A stretch of DNA of 22,017 bases from DATJOQ01 sp050010455 (GTDB lineage: Bacteria > Desulfobacterota > Binatia > Binatales > Binataceae). Made by a program: the position numbers and the translations under genes. Position 1 is the stretch's first letter. The number at the start of each line of letters is the position of its first letter. Positions 1 through 8,246 of the stretch are shown here, piece after piece. The stretch spans positions 1 to 22,017 of the forward strand of contig JBEKLA010000059.1 of assembly GCA_050010455.1 (NCBI GenBank). The letters are read 5' to 3'. The notes beneath the pieces were generated by a model. It ran no database searches and had not been told where the DNA came from. It worked only from the letters and a program-made list of their open reading frames with translations.

Positions 1-9
1 GTGACGCTC

Positions 10-84
10 GGGTGAGGGTTCTGATTGGGGCGCAGCGGCTTTCTGCACCCTCACCCTAACCCGCTCCCGCAAGCGGGCGAGGGG
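10..84. repeat. Palindromic intergenic repeat (two nested hairpins)
   Basis: GGGTGAGGGT at 10-19 is a perfect inverted match to ACCCTCACCC at 47-56. Directly after it a second, imperfect hairpin has the core CCCGC-AA-GCGGG (66-77), flanked by CGAGGGG. The general pattern of CCCTCACCCTAACCC followed by a CCCGC/GCGGG hairpin is a familiar dispersed intergenic repeat in many GC-rich bacterial genomes. The rest of 1-185 shows no gene. The element may act as a terminator for an upstream gene outside the window, or be a REP-like mobile repeat. Confidence 0.6.
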
Positions 85-185
85 AAAGAATAAAGATCGG
101 GACCAACCGTTAAGCGGGAGAGTTTGCTGGCGGGCTTGAAACCCACACGCTCTGGTAGCGTATCCAGTAGCGAGGCCGAACTGGA

Positions 186-1808
<1,623 letters not shown>

Positions 1809-1827
1809 GTGGCGAGGCACGAGTAAG

Positions 1828-3093
1828 ATGCGAGTAACAAGCAGGACGATGAATCGCCGTCAATTCCTGAAACGGGCCGCGATGCTGTCGGCGTCGGGCG
1901 TTGTGATGCTGTCGGGCGGTTACGGATGGGCCGCCAGAGTCGCCGGCGACAGCGGCACGCGCAAGCGCCTGATTGTGATCTTCCTGCGCGGCGCGGTCGA
2001 CGGACTGAACGTCGTCATCCCGCACGGCGAGCCCGCCTATTACGACAGCCGTCCCACGATCGCGATCGGGCGCGCGGGCGGCGCCGACAGCGTGCTCAAC
2101 CTCGACGGCCACTTCGGCCTCCATCCCGCGCTGGCGCCGATCATGCCGCTATGGAGCGACGGCACGCTCGCGTTCGTCCACGCCTGCGGCTCGCCCGACC
2201 CTAGCCGCTCGCACTTCGACGCGCAGGAGTACATGGAGAGCGGCACTCCCGGTGTTCGGACTACGCCCGACGGATGGATGAACCGGGTGCTGGCGGCGAT
2301 GCCCGGCCGACACGACGCGACCGAGGCGCTGAGCGTCGGTCCGACGCTGCCGCGGATTCTGTCGGGCCGGATGCCGGTGGCGAACGTGCCGACCGGCCGC
2401 GCGGCGGGCCGTCCGATGCCGGTTGATCGTCCGCGAATCGAAGCCGCTTTCGATCGCCTCTACAGCGGCGCCGATCCGCTGAGCCGCGCCTACCAGGAAG
2501 GGAATGCGGCGCGTAAAAAGCTTTTGGCCGATCTCGCCGAAGACATGAAAATCGCCGACGCTGGCGCGCCTCAGCCGTACGGATTTTCCGACGACACCGC
2601 GCGCCTCGCCCAGCTGATCAATCGTGACCCCACCGTCCGGCTCGCCTTCCTCGCGGTCGGCGGATGGGACACGCACATCAATCAGGGCGCGGCCAACGGA
2701 CAACTGGCGAATCATCTCCGCCCGCTCGCCGAGGGATATGCGACGCTGGCCAAGGGGCTCGGATCGGCGTGGGGCGATACGGTCGTTATCACGATGTCGG
2801 AGTTTGGGCGCACGATGCGCGAGAACGGCAACGGCGGCACCGATCACGGCCACGGCAACGTGATGTGGATAGCGGGAGGCAATGTTCGCGGCCGACAGGT
2901 CTACGGGCGATGGCCGGGGCTGTCCGGATCCGGGCTCTATCAGGGCCGCGACCTGGCTATCACCACCGATTTCCGCTCCGTCGCCGCCGCCGTGCTCGAA
3001 CGTCACATGGGCCTCGACCGTTCAGCAATCGGCAAAGTGTTTCCGGGTTTCTCTCCCGCGACCGACGGCCTGAGCGGGATGATTCGCGCCTGA
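1828..3093 (+). CDS. DUF1501 family protein with Tat signal
   Basis: This 421-residue protein belongs to DUF1501, a family in the alkaline phosphatase/sulfatase-like superfamily whose substrate is not established. The N-terminus carries a twin-arginine motif, NRRQFLKRAAML, followed by a hydrophobic stretch, so it is predicted to be exported folded by Tat. Family motifs include FLRGAVDGLNVV near the N-terminus, GGWDTHINQG, and MSEFGRTMRENG followed by GGTDHGHGN, whose His and Asp residues are candidate metal ligands. ATG 1828 has a GAGG ten bases upstream. ATG 1849 would start directly at MNRRQFLK and is an equally sensible start. It lies 19 bases after the DUF1800 gene, and the pair is probably one operon. 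Downstream a gap of 139 bases with a T10 run and a palindromic repeat separates it from the flavin reductase gene. Confidence 0.9.
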   Translation: MRVTSRTMNRRQFLKRAAMLSASGVVMLSGGYGWAARVAGDSGTRKRLIVIFLRGAVDGLNVVIPHGEPAYYDSRPTIAIGRAGGADSVLNLDGHFGLHPALAPIMPLWSDGTLAFVHACGSPDPSRSHFDAQEYMESGTPGVRTTPDGWMNRVLAAMPGRHDATEALSVGPTLPRILSGRMPVANVPTGRAAGRPMPVDRPRIEAAFDRLYSGADPLSRAYQEGNAARKKLLADLAEDMKIADAGAPQPYGFSDDTARLAQLINRDPTVRLAFLAVGGWDTHINQGAANGQLANHLRPLAEGYATLAKGLGSAWGDTVVITMSEFGRTMRENGNGGTDHGHGNVMWIAGGNVRGRQVYGRWPGLSGSGLYQGRDLAITTDFRSVAAAVLERHMGLDRSAIGKVFPGFSPATDGLSGMIRA

Positions 3094-3175
3094 ACACGAT
3101 TGCTTGGTTCTCCGCGCGATCGCGGTTAACCTTTCCCAGAGTTCGTATATTTTTTTTTTGACGGCGAAGTATTTG

Positions 3176-3207
3176 CCTGTCATTTCGAGCGCAGCGAGAA
3201 ATCCCGA
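3176..3207. repeat. GTCATTTCGAGCGCAGCGAG-type intergenic repeat
   Basis: The segment starts GTCATTTCGAGCGCAGCGAG and continues with AAATCC. ATTTC (3182-3186) and GAAAT (3198-3202) form the arms of an imperfect palindrome. Very similar sequences are scattered between genes in many soil bacterial genomes, from general knowledge. It follows a run of ten T residues at 3150-3159 and sits just upstream of the ribosome binding site of the flavin reductase gene. Only one copy is seen in the window. Confidence 0.5.
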
Positions 3208-3232
3208 GTCCTATTCCCTCGCGGAGATCCAT

Positions 3233-3745
3233 ATGACAATCGATTTCGCTCCCGTACTGGCCAGCCTGACCAACGGAATCTACGTCCTCACCGTCGCCGA
3301 CGGCGAAACCCATCACGGGATGTCGTCGTCGTGGGTTACTCAAGTGTCGGGCACGCCGCTCCTGATAATGGCGGCGGTCGACAACCGCCACTTCTCGTGC
3401 GCGGCGGTCGCGCGCAGCGGCGCGTTCGGCCTGAACATCGTCGGATGCCGCGCAAAGTCGCTGGAGGATCACTTCTACTCGCCCGCGGCGAAACGTCCCG
3501 ATAATCTGACCGGCCTCGATTATGATCTCTCGCCGGCGCTCAAGGTGCCGTGGCTGAAGCTCGCGATCGCGTCGATCGAGGCCAAGGTCGTGAACACCGT
3601 GGTCGCCGGCGACCATAGCCTGATAATAGCCGAACCGATCGGAGCGCGATTCAACCACAACGATCGGCCGCTCACGTCGCTCGACCTCGATTACGTCTAT
3701 ATCGGCGGCAAACAGGTGATCGCCCGCGATCGCACCGGATGGTGA
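3233..3745 (+). CDS. Flavin reductase-like (FMN-binding split barrel) protein
   Basis: The 170-residue product has the flavin reductase-like fold: an N-terminal LTNGIYVLTVADGE followed by HHGMSSSWVTQVSGTPLLIM, then FGLNIVG and a late VAGDHSLIIAEPIGA segment where the family has its G-D-H motif. The opening resembles the flavin domains of high-molecular-weight rubredoxins and flavoredoxins more than the HpaC type, so a redox partner other than a monooxygenase is possible. The ATG at 3233 is chosen because GGAG lies six bases upstream. The longer in-frame reading from 3104 runs through the palindromic repeat and is unlikely. A second, more HpaC-like reductase follows after 107 bases. Flavin choice (FMN or FAD) and electron acceptor cannot be read from the sequence. 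Confidence 0.8.
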   Translation: MTIDFAPVLASLTNGIYVLTVADGETHHGMSSSWVTQVSGTPLLIMAAVDNRHFSCAAVARSGAFGLNIVGCRAKSLEDHFYSPAAKRPDNLTGLDYDLSPALKVPWLKLAIASIEAKVVNTVVAGDHSLIIAEPIGARFNHNDRPLTSLDLDYVYIGGKQVIARDRTGW

Positions 3746-3852
3746 ACTGCGTCGCAGTGCAGGGGACATCGCTGCGCAATCGCCCAAAACCGCGTTATTT
3801 GACCAGACTTTGAGCCGTCTGTTAGCATCGTCCGCCATCGGAGAATCGGAGC

Positions 3853-4329
3853 ATGCCAATTGATAAGACCGAACTCAGGCGCGTGATGGGTCATTTTCTG
3901 ACCGGCGTCACCGTCGTCACCACGTTCTCGAAGACCGGCGAGTTGCACGGTCTGACCGCCAACGCCTTCTCCTCGGTGTCGCTCGAGCCGCCGCTGGTCC
4001 TGGTATGCGTCGAAAAGAAGGCCGAGAGCTATCCCTGTTTCGAAGAGAGTAAATGCTTCACGGTTAACTTCCTCGCCGACGATCAGGAAGACCTGTCGCG
4101 TCGTTTCGCGGTTCGCGGCGGCAACAAGTTTGAAGGCGTCGGCTATCGGCTGGGAGCGAATCAGGCGGCGATCCTGAACGGCGTGCTGGCCTATATCGAG
4201 TGCAAGCTGGTCCACGCCTACGACGGCGGCGACCATACGATTTACGTCGGCGAGATCGAGCAGGCCGAGACCCGGGAAGCCAAGCCCTTGGTGTTCTACC
4301 GCGGAGGGTACCGCAACTTGAGCGACTAA
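3853..4329 (+). CDS. Flavin reductase, HpaC-like
   Basis: This 158-residue protein is a typical short NAD(P)H:flavin oxidoreductase of the kind that supplies reduced FMN or FAD to two-component monooxygenases. Family features are FLTGVTVVTTF near the N-terminus, GLTANAFSSVSLEPPLVLVC, FTVNFLADDQ, and the C-terminal GGDHTIYVGEIEQAE, which includes the G-D-H motif, ending in LVFYRGGYRNL. Length is normal for the family. ATG 3853 has GGAG nine bases upstream. No monooxygenase is adjacent, but two candidate partners lie elsewhere in the window (8247-9422 and 20430-21860). It shares only the fold with the reductase just upstream, so the two are not a recent duplication. Confidence 0.87.
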   Translation: MPIDKTELRRVMGHFLTGVTVVTTFSKTGELHGLTANAFSSVSLEPPLVLVCVEKKAESYPCFEESKCFTVNFLADDQEDLSRRFAVRGGNKFEGVGYRLGANQAAILNGVLAYIECKLVHAYDGGDHTIYVGEIEQAETREAKPLVFYRGGYRNLSD

Positions 4330-4386
4330 GAGCTATCCTGAGAGCTCGCGCCCGTTTCCTCTTTTGGTCAGGTATCGATTGATTTC

Positions 4387-5169
4387 ATGAGTCCTTTATC
4401 AGAAGCGTCCCGCCAAGCTGCGCCCGGTATCGATAAGGCCCGCGGCACGACCGTGCGATTGCCGGGCCTGAGCGTCTTCCTTCCCTCGCACAACGAAGAA
4501 GGCAACGTCGAGCGCGTGGTCAAAGATATGGCCGCCGTATTGCCGTCGATTGCCGACGATTACGAGATTATCGTGGTCGACGACGGCAGCCGCGACCGAA
4601 CCGGCGAAATCGCCGACCGCCTGGCGGCAGCCGACAGCCACGTCAAGGTCGTGCATCATCCGGTCAACCGTGGCTACGGCGGAGCCGTGATCTCCGGCGT
4701 CCGCGCGGCGAAGCTCCCCTACGTCTTGCTATGCGACGGCGACGGCCAGTTCGATCCCCGCGATATCGCGCTGCTGGCCGCCAAGACCCCTCAGTACGAC
4801 GTCGTGGTCGGGCATCGGGTCCGGCGCGCCGACCCCTTGATGCGCCGAATCAACGGCAAGTCGTGGACGACGCTGATGCGGCTGATGTTCAGTATCGGGA
4901 TCAGCGATATCGATTGCGGGTTCAAGCTGTTCAAGCGCGAGTTGCTCGACGGCCTCGAACTGCGCGCTCAGGGCGCGATGATCTCGACCGAGCTGATGGC
5001 GCGGCTCGCGGCGCGCGGGGCGCGGGTAGGGGAGGTTGAAGTGCGCCACATGCCCAGGATGGCGGGCGAACAATCGGGCGCCAACCTTAAGGTAATCATG
5101 CGCGCCTTTCGCGAGCTGTGGCCGCTTTATCGCGAGTTGCGCGCCGAGCGCCTATCGCGGCGTCGTTAA
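4387..5169 (+). CDS. Family 2 glycosyltransferase, DPM1/polyprenyl-phosphate type
   Basis: The 260-residue protein is a GT-A fold glycosyltransferase of family 2. It shows LSVFLPSHNEEGNVERVV at about 28-45, IIVVDDGSRDRTGEIA at about 61-76 (nucleotide-sugar site), the metal-binding DGDGQFDP at about 117-124, and DIDCGFKLFKRELLD further on, which is characteristic of dolichyl/undecaprenyl-phosphate mannosyl- or glucosyltransferases. No transmembrane segment is visible at the C-terminus, so it resembles soluble DPM1-type enzymes rather than ArnC/GtrB types with two helices. It probably moves a hexose from a nucleotide sugar onto a polyprenyl phosphate at the cytoplasmic membrane face. The sugar is unknown. 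The N-terminal 25 residues lie outside the catalytic core. The start ATG 4387 has only a weak ribosome binding site, 57 bases after the flavin reductase gene. Confidence 0.88.
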   Translation: MSPLSEASRQAAPGIDKARGTTVRLPGLSVFLPSHNEEGNVERVVKDMAAVLPSIADDYEIIVVDDGSRDRTGEIADRLAAADSHVKVVHHPVNRGYGGAVISGVRAAKLPYVLLCDGDGQFDPRDIALLAAKTPQYDVVVGHRVRRADPLMRRINGKSWTTLMRLMFSIGISDIDCGFKLFKRELLDGLELRAQGAMISTELMARLAARGARVGEVEVRHMPRMAGEQSGANLKVIMRAFRELWPLYRELRAERLSRRR

Positions 5170-5345
5170 ACTCTGCCGACGACAGGTATCTTTGATAGCG
5201 CATCGCCCGGGCCTTGATGATAGAGGTCTGACGCCATACCAAACCGGGTGTTACCTAGACTAGTTGCGTAAGCGGCCCTGCCCGCCCAGGAACTATGGAT
5301 GCGACAAACTCCTTGTTCCGAAAGCGCTTTTGCCGATCGCGGCAG

Positions 5346-5366
5346 TGGCACGACACTGGCTATAAT
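5346..5366 (+). promoter_or_regulatory. Candidate overlapping sigma54 / sigma70 promoter
   Basis: TGGCACG-N4-TGGCT at 5346-5361 matches the sigma54 -24/-12 consensus (TGGCACG-N4-TTGCW) except for one base, and keeps GG and GC at the required spacing. TATAAT at 5361-5366 is a perfect sigma70 -10 hexamer directly after it, although no good -35 is visible 17 bases upstream. Both would place the transcript start near 5372, about 50 bases before the small secreted protein gene at 5424. rpoN is encoded in this window. Confidence 0.4.
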
Positions 5367-5423
5367 CGACGAATAACCAGAAGACCCCCATTTAAGGGAT
5401 AGGAAAAAAAGGAGTCCGAGAAG

Positions 5424-5711
5424 ATGAAGCGCACGCTGTCCGTGTTGACCGCAGTCCTGTTTGCCGGCGCCCTTGCCGCTCCGGTGATGGCACAGTCCAC
5501 GAATTCCAATGTAAAGGTTGCTCAGGCTGCGCCAGCTCCCGCCGCGCCGGCGCCTGCTGCCGAGGCGCCCGCGCCTGCTGCCGAGGCGCCCGCGCCTGCT
5601 GCTGAGGCGCCCGCCAAGCCCAAGCACAAGCGTCATGCGCATCACGCGCACAAGAAGGCCAAGGCTTCGCCTGCCGCCGAGGCTTCGCCTGCTGCTGGCG
5701 CCGAACACTAA
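5424..5711 (+). CDS. Small secreted Ala/Pro/Lys/His-rich protein, Asr-like
   Basis: The 95-residue product starts with a clear Sec signal peptide (residues 1-23, ending VMA before QSTNSN). The mature part is mostly Ala and Pro with three copies of a seven-residue unit (APAPAAE register) at about 42-62, then a basic patch KPKHKRHAHHAHKKAK at 65-80 and a second short ASPAAEASPAAG repeat. This composition is like the enterobacterial acid-shock protein Asr, a periplasmic disordered protein rich in Ala, Lys and His. The likeness is in composition only, since repeats of this kind align easily. GGAG at 5411-5414 precedes the ATG by nine bases. It appears to be transcribed alone. A periplasmic buffering, metal-binding or wall-binding role is possible but not shown. 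The 239-residue reading on the opposite strand is a shadow. Confidence 0.75.
   Translation: MKRTLSVLTAVLFAGALAAPVMAQSTNSNVKVAQAAPAPAAPAPAAEAPAPAAEAPAPAAEAPAKPKHKRHAHHAHKKAKASPAAEASPAAGAEH
5550..5612 (+). repeat. Three tandem 21-bp repeats inside the Ala/Pro protein gene
   Basis: Units at 5550-5570 and 5571-5591 are identical, and the unit at 5592-5612 differs by one C to T change. Each begins GCGCCTGCTG and ends GAGGCGCCC and encodes seven residues. The near identity at third codon positions points to recent slippage or recombination, so copy number may vary between strains. Confidence 0.9.
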
Positions 5712-6044
5712 GAGAGCAGCCAAGACCATCGATACGGGCGCAGCGCCGACGCGCTGCGCCTGAGGTCTCGCTACCAGGCCCTGACCGGCCTTAACAAACA
5801 ATCCGCCCTTTTCCGTCGCGGAGCGCAGCTCCGCTAAAGCGTAACCTTTCTCTGTAACCAAAAACCTCGTCAGTTCGTATACCACTCAGGTGCGAGACCG
5901 TTGAGGTGAGCTTCGCGCCCAATTGGCCGAATAAAGTTGCGCGAATGTGAAAATCCGCCGCGCGCCTTTATAGGTTATCGATATTCCTGCTAGTATCAAG
6001 GCACCTCCATCGTGCTTTAATGTGATGCTTGAGGTTCGTAAGTC
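5712..6044. other. Gene-free stretch between the Ala/Pro protein and the TPR gene
   Basis: This 333-base stretch contains the hairpin at 5737-5760 and, near its end, AT-richer sequence (about 5968-6000, including GGTTATCGATATTCC and TAGTAT) where a promoter for the TPR gene may lie. I could not identify a convincing -35/-10 pair, an RNA gene or a small ORF with a ribosome binding site. Confidence 0.5.
5737..5760 (+). terminator. Hairpin after the Ala/Pro protein gene
   Basis: GGCGCAGCGC (5737-5746) and GCGCTGCGCC (5751-5760) form a perfect 10-bp stem with a CGAC loop, 25 bases after the stop codon. There is no U-tract, so it may be a Rho-type or transcript-stabilising structure instead of a classic intrinsic terminator. 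Confidence 0.5.
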
Positions 6045-6755
6045 TTGATCAGCGGGTTTTTCTACCGAACCGCGCTATTGGCGCTCGCTCTCGTCTTGGC
6101 TCTAGGGTCGACGCCGAGCGCGTGGGCGGCGGCCAACGTCGAATCGCAAGAAGAGATTTGCGATCCGCTGGCCGATTATTTTCTCGGGATGGAGGATTAC
6201 AAAGAAGCCATCCGGCTCCACCAGAAAGTGATTCTGGAACATCCTGAGAATGCCTTGGCGCATTACCATCTGGGCTTCGCTTACGGGATGCTCGGCCAGC
6301 ATCGCGAGGAACTCAAGGAATACCGCGAGGCTATCGAGCTTGGCCTCAGCGATTGGGCGCTGTTTTTGAACCTCGGGATGCTTTATCTGGAAAACGATCG
6401 GCTGGAGGCGGCGACTGATATCCTGGAGTTGGCCGCCTTGCTAGGTCCGGATCGGCCCGAGACTCATTTCAATCTGGGCTTGGCCTACGAGCGCCGCAGC
6501 AGGCTAGCGGATGCCCAGCAGCAGTTTCTGCTAAGCTTGCGGCTCGATCCCAATCAGGCCGAAGCCAGCAACATGCTCGGTGTCATCTACGCCGAGCAGG
6601 GCAATTATGGGCGTGCTCGCGAGGAATGGTCGGGATTGGTGCGTACCAAGCCGTCATACGAACCTGCGCAGGCCAATCTGGCCGCGTTGGATCGCCTTGA
6701 GCACGCCGGTACGAAGTCGGCAGGGCACGCCGACGAATTTGTGCACACACCCTGA
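6045..6755 (+). CDS. Exported TPR-repeat protein
   Basis: The 236-residue protein opens with a Sec-type signal (hydrophobic ALLALALVLALGS, cleavage likely after AWA near residue 28) followed by about five tetratricopeptide repeats covering residues 40-220. Repeat signatures include NALAHYHLGFAYGMLGQHRE, ETHFNLGLAYERRSRLADA and EASNMLGVIYAEQGNYGRA. TPR domains bind other proteins, so a periplasmic scaffold is likely. The start codon is TTG at 6045, with GAGG ten bases upstream at 6031-6034; no ATG gives a complete signal peptide. The D-Ala-D-Ala carboxypeptidase gene follows after 21 bases, suggesting one operon and a role near peptidoglycan. No enzyme motif is seen. Confidence 0.85.
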   Translation: MISGFFYRTALLALALVLALGSTPSAWAAANVESQEEICDPLADYFLGMEDYKEAIRLHQKVILEHPENALAHYHLGFAYGMLGQHREELKEYREAIELGLSDWALFLNLGMLYLENDRLEAATDILELAALLGPDRPETHFNLGLAYERRSRLADAQQQFLLSLRLDPNQAEASNMLGVIYAEQGNYGRAREEWSGLVRTKPSYEPAQANLAALDRLEHAGTKSAGHADEFVHTP

Positions 6756-6776
6756 AGCGGTGGGAGTTTTTTCGCT

Positions 6777-8072
6777 ATGAAGTGGCCTTTGGGTTGGTGG
6801 CGGAAGTGGAGATTCATGATAACAGCGGCGCTGATAGCCGCGTGCGCCAGCGCTTTGACGCCGGCCACTCCTGCGTCGGCTGCTCATCGAAAACGGCATC
6901 ACAAGACTCCTCGCACCGGCAAGCCGGTTCCGCTCTATCGCGGAGCGCTGCTCGAGGATGCCGATAGCGGCGCGGTGCTGTATGAACTGAATCCCGAGAT
7001 GCAATGGCCGCCGGCGTCGATGGCCAAGATGATGCTGTTGCTGGTCGCCGACGACCAGATCAAGGCCGGCAAGGTTTCTCCCAACTCGCTGGTACCGATT
7101 TCCGCACACGCCGCCTCTACCGGAGGGACACGGCTGGGCCTGCGCGAAGGCCAGGTCTATCCGCTGCGCGAATTGATGAAGGCGGCCCTGATCAGGTCGG
7201 CGAATGACGCTGCGGTGGCGGTCGCGGAAAAAGTCGCCGGCTCGACCGACGCCTGCGTTCGCCTGATGAACCGGCGGGCGCGAAGCCTGGGCATGACCCA
7301 TACGGTGTACAACACCGTCGATGGCCTGCCGCCGCGTCCCGCGCAAGACGTCGATTTTACCGACGCCTACGACCTCGCACTCCTGGGCCGGATCCTGATC
7401 AAGAACACCAACCTGCTGCAATGGTCCAGCCAGGAGGCGGCGCTGTTCGACAATGGTGAGGCGGTGCTTCACAACACCAACCATCTGATCGGCCATTTCG
7501 ACGGATGCGACGGAATCAAGACCGGCTTCACCTATCACGCCGGCTTCAATCTGACCGCTACCGCCAAACGGGGCGATATGCGATTGATCGCGGTCGTGCT
7601 CGGCGCCCCGTCGAATCCCGAACGCTTCCGCCAGGCCGCGCGGATACTGCAATGGGGCTTCGATAACTACACCCGCGTCGCGATCATCAAGCGCGGCGCC
7701 CCGATACCTGCCCACGTCCAGGTAACCCAGGGGCCGCTTATCCAGCCGATCGCTGCCGACGACCTCAAAGTGGTGGTGGCGAAAAGCAGGATTCGGGATT
7801 TGAAGGTCGATTACGACGTGCCTGCTTCGATCAGTGGACCGCTTGCGGTCGGCGCGCCGCTAGGGCAAGTTATCGTGCACGAGGACACGCGCGTTCTGAG
7901 CAAGATCAGCGCGCTGAGTCCGGTAGCGGTGGGCGGTACGGAGCAGGTTGGCACCGGGACCTCCGCCGAAACGGCAAGAACAGCTAACGCGATACAGGTA
8001 ACCAACGGACTGCCGGTCTATCACGGCGCGGCCGATGTCTGTTGTATGAATCAGCCACAGGTAGCCCGATGA
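6777..8072 (+). CDS. dacC: D-alanyl-D-alanine carboxypeptidase (PBP5/6 type, family S11)
   Basis: This 431-residue penicillin-binding protein removes the terminal D-Ala from peptidoglycan pentapeptides in the periplasm. All three catalytic motifs are present: SMAK at 81-84 (nucleophile Ser and Lys), SAN at 141-143, and KTG at 248-250. A signal peptide covers residues 1 to about 35 (ending PASA). After the catalytic domain a PBP5_C-like beta domain runs from about 300 to 385, with basic residues near its start. The last 40 residues do not look like the amphipathic membrane anchor of E. coli PBP5. The symbol dacC is used for the family; dacA or dacD would fit equally. GGGAG lies ten bases before ATG 6777. 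The stop codon overlaps the start of a 42-codon arginine-rich ORF (ATGA at 8069-8072), so the two may be translationally coupled. Confidence 0.92.
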   Translation: MKWPLGWWRKWRFMITAALIAACASALTPATPASAAHRKRHHKTPRTGKPVPLYRGALLEDADSGAVLYELNPEMQWPPASMAKMMLLLVADDQIKAGKVSPNSLVPISAHAASTGGTRLGLREGQVYPLRELMKAALIRSANDAAVAVAEKVAGSTDACVRLMNRRARSLGMTHTVYNTVDGLPPRPAQDVDFTDAYDLALLGRILIKNTNLLQWSSQEAALFDNGEAVLHNTNHLIGHFDGCDGIKTGFTYHAGFNLTATAKRGDMRLIAVVLGAPSNPERFRQAARILQWGFDNYTRVAIIKRGAPIPAHVQVTQGPLIQPIAADDLKVVVAKSRIRDLKVDYDVPASISGPLAVGAPLGQVIVHEDTRVLSKISALSPVAVGGTEQVGTGTSAETARTANAIQVTNGLPVYHGAADVCCMNQPQVAR

Positions 8073-8197
8073 CAGAAGCTTCACGCAAACGCAACCGACG
8101 CAACCGGAAACTGGGCCGCAAACGGCGCACCAATTCGGTCCAAGTCATGGGGCGCAAGCGCCGGATACGGCGCAACCGCGTCCGCCGCAGCGCGTAA
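8069..8197 (+). CDS. 42-residue arginine-rich microprotein
   Basis: ATG 8069 overlaps the carboxypeptidase stop codon as ATGA, and the frame runs 42 codons to TAA 8195-8197. Sixteen residues are Arg and four Lys, with a single acidic residue (Glu3). GRKRR occurs twice (16-20 and 28-32), giving two basic blocks around a short TNSVQVM centre. It has no signal peptide or membrane segment, so it should stay in the cytoplasm and could bind nucleic acid or ribosomes. It is not ribosomal protein bL34 by its pattern. The ribosome binding site is weak (AGG about seven bases upstream), and expression would depend on coupling to the upstream gene. GC-rich non-coding DNA also yields Arg-rich readings, so protein status is uncertain. 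A convergent gene ends 49 bases downstream. Confidence 0.5.
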   Translation: MTEASRKRNRRNRKLGRKRRTNSVQVMGRKRRIRRNRVRRSA

Positions 8198-8246
8198 GCC
8201 TCGCGCCCGCCCGCCGATTAGCCCGCCGCGCCGGCGCGAATCGACG

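Noticed and set aside
3112..3159. Hairpin CCGCG/CGCGG followed by a T10 run as an intrinsic terminator of the DUF1501 gene
   Set aside because: The T run begins about 25 bases after the 5-bp stem, too far for a normal intrinsic terminator.
3104..3232. Extended N-terminus of the first flavin reductase
   Set aside because: It would translate a T10 run and an intergenic palindromic repeat; ATG 3233 has GGAG six bases upstream and starts at the family N-terminus.
5550..5612. Tandem repeats as a possible CRISPR array
   Set aside because: The units are contiguous, without spacers, and in frame in a coding region.
5166..5885. Minus-strand ORF opposite the Ala/Pro-rich gene with Gly/Arg/Ser repeats
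   Set aside because: Its repeats are only the reverse reading of the 21-bp tandem repeats; the plus-strand frame has a signal peptide and a ribosome binding site.
8227..8238. Palindrome CGCGCCGGCGCG between the microprotein and the HsaA-like gene
   Set aside because: Twelve bases of alternating G and C are expected by chance at this composition; evidence for a terminator is too weak.
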